The notes beneath the pieces were generated by a model that worked only from the letters and a program-made list of their open reading frames with translations, did not search any database and was not told where the DNA came from. The position numbers and the translations under genes were made by a program. DNA of 57,643 nt from Myxococcales bacterium (lineage in GTDB: Bacteria > Myxococcota > Polyangia > Nannocystales > Nannocystaceae): contig JAEUJW010000031.1 of NCBI GenBank assembly GCA_016793465.1, positions 1 to 57,643 of the forward strand. Direction: 5' to 3'. Shown here in pieces: positions 55,968 through 57,643 of the stretch. How positions within the stretch are numbered: position 1 is the first letter of the stretch; every line of letters begins with the position of its first letter.

Positions 55968-55978
55968 CACGCACGCCG

Positions 55979-57475
55979 ATGTCCACCGCCCTCGACCTCC
56001 ACGCCATCCGCCCGCGCGCCGGCACCCAGGCGTTCTTCCGCTACCGCCCGGTCGGCGACCGCGTGGTCGTCACCAACTTCGAGGGCAACTTCCTGCTGCT
56101 CACCCGCGACGAGTTCGCCCACTACGCCGCCGGCACGGTGCCCGTCGGCGGCGAGCTCGAGCGCCGCCTCGAGGGCGCCAACTTCCTGCGCGCCACCTAC
56201 GACGTCCGCCGCGCCGCCGAGCGCCTGCAGGCCCGCCGCCGCTTCCTCCACGCCGGCCCCAACCTCCACATCTTCGTCGTCACCCTGCGCTGCAACCAGA
56301 CCTGCGTGTACTGCCACGCCTCGCGCGCCAACATGGACGCGGTCCACACCGACATGACCCCCGAGGTCGCCGACCGCGCCGTCGACCTCGCGCTGGCGAG
56401 CACCAGCCCCTTCATCACCATCGAGTTCCAGGGCGGCGAGCCCCTCGTCAACTTCCCGGTCATCAAGCGGATCTGCGAGTACGCCGAGGAGCGCGCCCGC
56501 GTGCTCGGCAAGACCCTGCAGTTCACCATGGTCAGCAACTTCACGCTGATGGACGACGAGAAGCTCGACTACCTGGTCGCCCACCGCGTCCAGCTGTGCA
56601 CCAGCATCGACGGCCCCGAAGCCCTGCACAACGCCCAGCGCAAGCTCCCGACGCTCGACGCCCACCAGCGCGCCGCCACCTGGATCCGCGAGATCAACCG
56701 GCGCTACGAGGCCATCGGCCTCGACCCCACCCTCTACCGCGTCGAGGCCCTGCTCACCACCACCCGCGAGACCCTCCCGCAGTGGAAGCAGGTCGTCGAC
56801 ACCTACGTCGACCTCGGCTGCCGCGCCCTGTTCCTCCGCCCCATCGACCCGTTCGGCTTCGCCGACCGCACCCGCCTGCGCGTCGACTACCCGCGCAGCC
56901 AGTACCTCGAGTTCTACCGCAACGCCGTCGACTACATGCTGGAGCTCAACCGCAAGGGCGTCCAGGTGCTCGAGCGCTACGCGGCCATCTTCCTCACCAA
57001 GATCCTGCGCGGCGAGGACCCCAACTTCCTCGACCTCCGATCCCCCGCCGGCGCCGGCATCGGCCAGCTCGCCTACAACTACGACGGCCAGATCTTCACC
57101 TGCGACGAGGGCCGCATGCTCCACGAGATGGGCGACGACCATTTTAAAATCGGCCACGTCGACACCACCACCTACCGCGAGCTCGTCGGCCACGAGACCG
57201 TGCGCGCCATGGTCCTCGCCTCCAACCTCGACGGCCAGCCCGACTGCATCAACTGCGCCTACCAGCCCTACTGCGGCACCATCTCCACGTTTAATTACAA
57301 GAACCAGGGCAGCGTCTTCGGCCAGATGCGCACCAGCCCGGTCTGCTCGGTCCACAAGGGCATCCAGGACTACCTGTTCGAGCGCCTCTCCGAGGCCGAC
57401 CCCGAGACCCTCGCCACCTTCGACCGCTGGACCACCATCCGCGCCCGCGAGCACTTCGTCCAGTCCAGCACCTGA
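55979..57475 (+). CDS. hxsB: His-Xaa-Ser system radical SAM maturase HxsB
   Basis: A 498-residue radical SAM enzyme that should modify a peptide. An N-terminal recognition-like region (FRYRPVGDRVVVTNFEGNFL, FLTRDEF-type strand) precedes the SAM barrel. The [4Fe-4S] site CxxxCxxC is Cys105, Cys109, Cys112 in LRCNQTCVYCHASR, followed by FITIEFQGGEPLVNF (the GGE motif). SPASM-like Cys residues for extra clusters lie near the C-terminus: FTCDEG, DCINCAYQPYCGT and SPVCSVHKG. Length and motifs match HxsB, normally paired with a second radical SAM protein, HxsC, not seen before the window ends. Two A/T-only codon clusters occur (57141-57150, 57290-57298). It starts 36 bp after the CHAT gene. Confidence 0.9.
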   Translation: MSTALDLHAIRPRAGTQAFFRYRPVGDRVVVTNFEGNFLLLTRDEFAHYAAGTVPVGGELERRLEGANFLRATYDVRRAAERLQARRRFLHAGPNLHIFVVTLRCNQTCVYCHASRANMDAVHTDMTPEVADRAVDLALASTSPFITIEFQGGEPLVNFPVIKRICEYAEERARVLGKTLQFTMVSNFTLMDDEKLDYLVAHRVQLCTSIDGPEALHNAQRKLPTLDAHQRAATWIREINRRYEAIGLDPTLYRVEALLTTTRETLPQWKQVVDTYVDLGCRALFLRPIDPFGFADRTRLRVDYPRSQYLEFYRNAVDYMLELNRKGVQVLERYAAIFLTKILRGEDPNFLDLRSPAGAGIGQLAYNYDGQIFTCDEGRMLHEMGDDHFKIGHVDTTTYRELVGHETVRAMVLASNLDGQPDCINCAYQPYCGTISTFNYKNQGSVFGQMRTSPVCSVHKGIQDYLFERLSEADPETLATFDRWTTIRAREHFVQSST

Positions 57476-57481
57476 CCCCCG

Positions 57482-57643
57482 CTCCTCCCGCCGACGAGCA
57501 TCCGCCCGCGGTCCGACAAGCGGGCCCCCTCTTCGACACCCCCAAGCCCGCGATCCGACGAGCGGGCTCGCCCGCCGACACGCATCCTCCCGCGGTCCCC
57601 GAGCGGGCTCTCCCGCCGACGCGCAATCCACCCGCGGTCCGAC
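57482..57643. repeat. Tandem repeats of about 40-44 bp at the right edge
   Basis: Four imperfect units share CCGCCGACGMGCATCC and CCCGCGGTCCGACGAGCGGG-like segments. The array starts 7 bp after hxsB and is cut by the window end. The inner pair CCCGC...GCGGG can form small hairpins. No coding sequence is apparent. Confidence 0.8.

Noticed and set aside
50668..57643. An HxsA-like His-Xaa-Ser repeat precursor or HxsC
   Set aside because: I looked for His-x-Ser repeats and a second radical SAM gene in all visible proteins and short gaps here and found none. They may lie beyond the right edge.

Overview
The window is about 57.6 kb of very GC-rich chromosomal DNA with strong G/C third-position bias. 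It is most likely from a myxobacterium, and my best guess is the Nannocystaceae (Nannocystis/Plesiocystis/Enhygromyxa group). The reasons are these. Two secreted proteins end in a MYXO-CTERM-type signal (Cys-Gly-Cys, hydrophobic stretch, Arg cluster). Several lipoproteins carry long Thr/Ser/Gly/Glu linkers after the lipobox. FG-GAP/UnbV, HEAT, LRR and CHAT/TPR giants typical of that phylum are present. The phylum call is well supported; the family call is inference. No rRNA, phage, insertion sequence or CRISPR array was seen.

Layout, left to right. 1-11 kb: a MITE-like inverted repeat, an ECF-like sigma factor, the RecD2 helicase, two lipoproteins, a tRNA-Pro/tRNA-Arg pair, the rph-rdgB operon behind a 22-bp tandem-repeat array, a small charged lipoprotein with a clear terminator, and a reversed-order 3-hydroxyacyl-CoA dehydrogenase/enoyl-CoA hydratase fusion. 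11-16 kb: a leftward HD-hydrolase / nucleotidyltransferase / HAD / KamB-NpmA-like 16S rRNA methyltransferase run, in which the methyltransferase is broken by two in-frame TGA codons. Divergent from it is an EVE-CYTH pair whose EVE protein has a histone-H1-like tail. 16-30 kb: a 1402-residue HEAT protein, heme A synthase, a HAD phosphatase whose 3' end is triplicated, membrane and TPR proteins, a PQQ-like propeller, a hybrid histidine kinase and an internalin-like LRR lipoprotein. 30-40 kb: envelope functions (glmM, an R2K-type ATP-grasp, a NamZ/DUF1343 muramidase, a class A penicillin-binding protein) with a duplicated hairpin element. 40-50.6 kb: secreted proteins, including a metzincin-like MYXO-CTERM protein, an FG-GAP/UnbV lipoprotein and an M36 metallopeptidase translationally coupled to a PLP decarboxylase.

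The most interesting region is the right end (50.67-57.48 kb). Here an HxsD protein, a second HxsD-like small protein, a 1492-residue CHAT/degenerate P-loop/TPR protein and the radical SAM maturase HxsB run together. This is a His-Xaa-Ser-type peptide-modification locus apparently rebuilt around a CHAT protein. HxsC and an HxsA-like substrate are not in the window and may lie beyond the right edge.

Many genes have a recognisable -10 box only 5-9 bases before the start codon, so leaderless mRNAs seem common. Several gene starts below were chosen on that basis.
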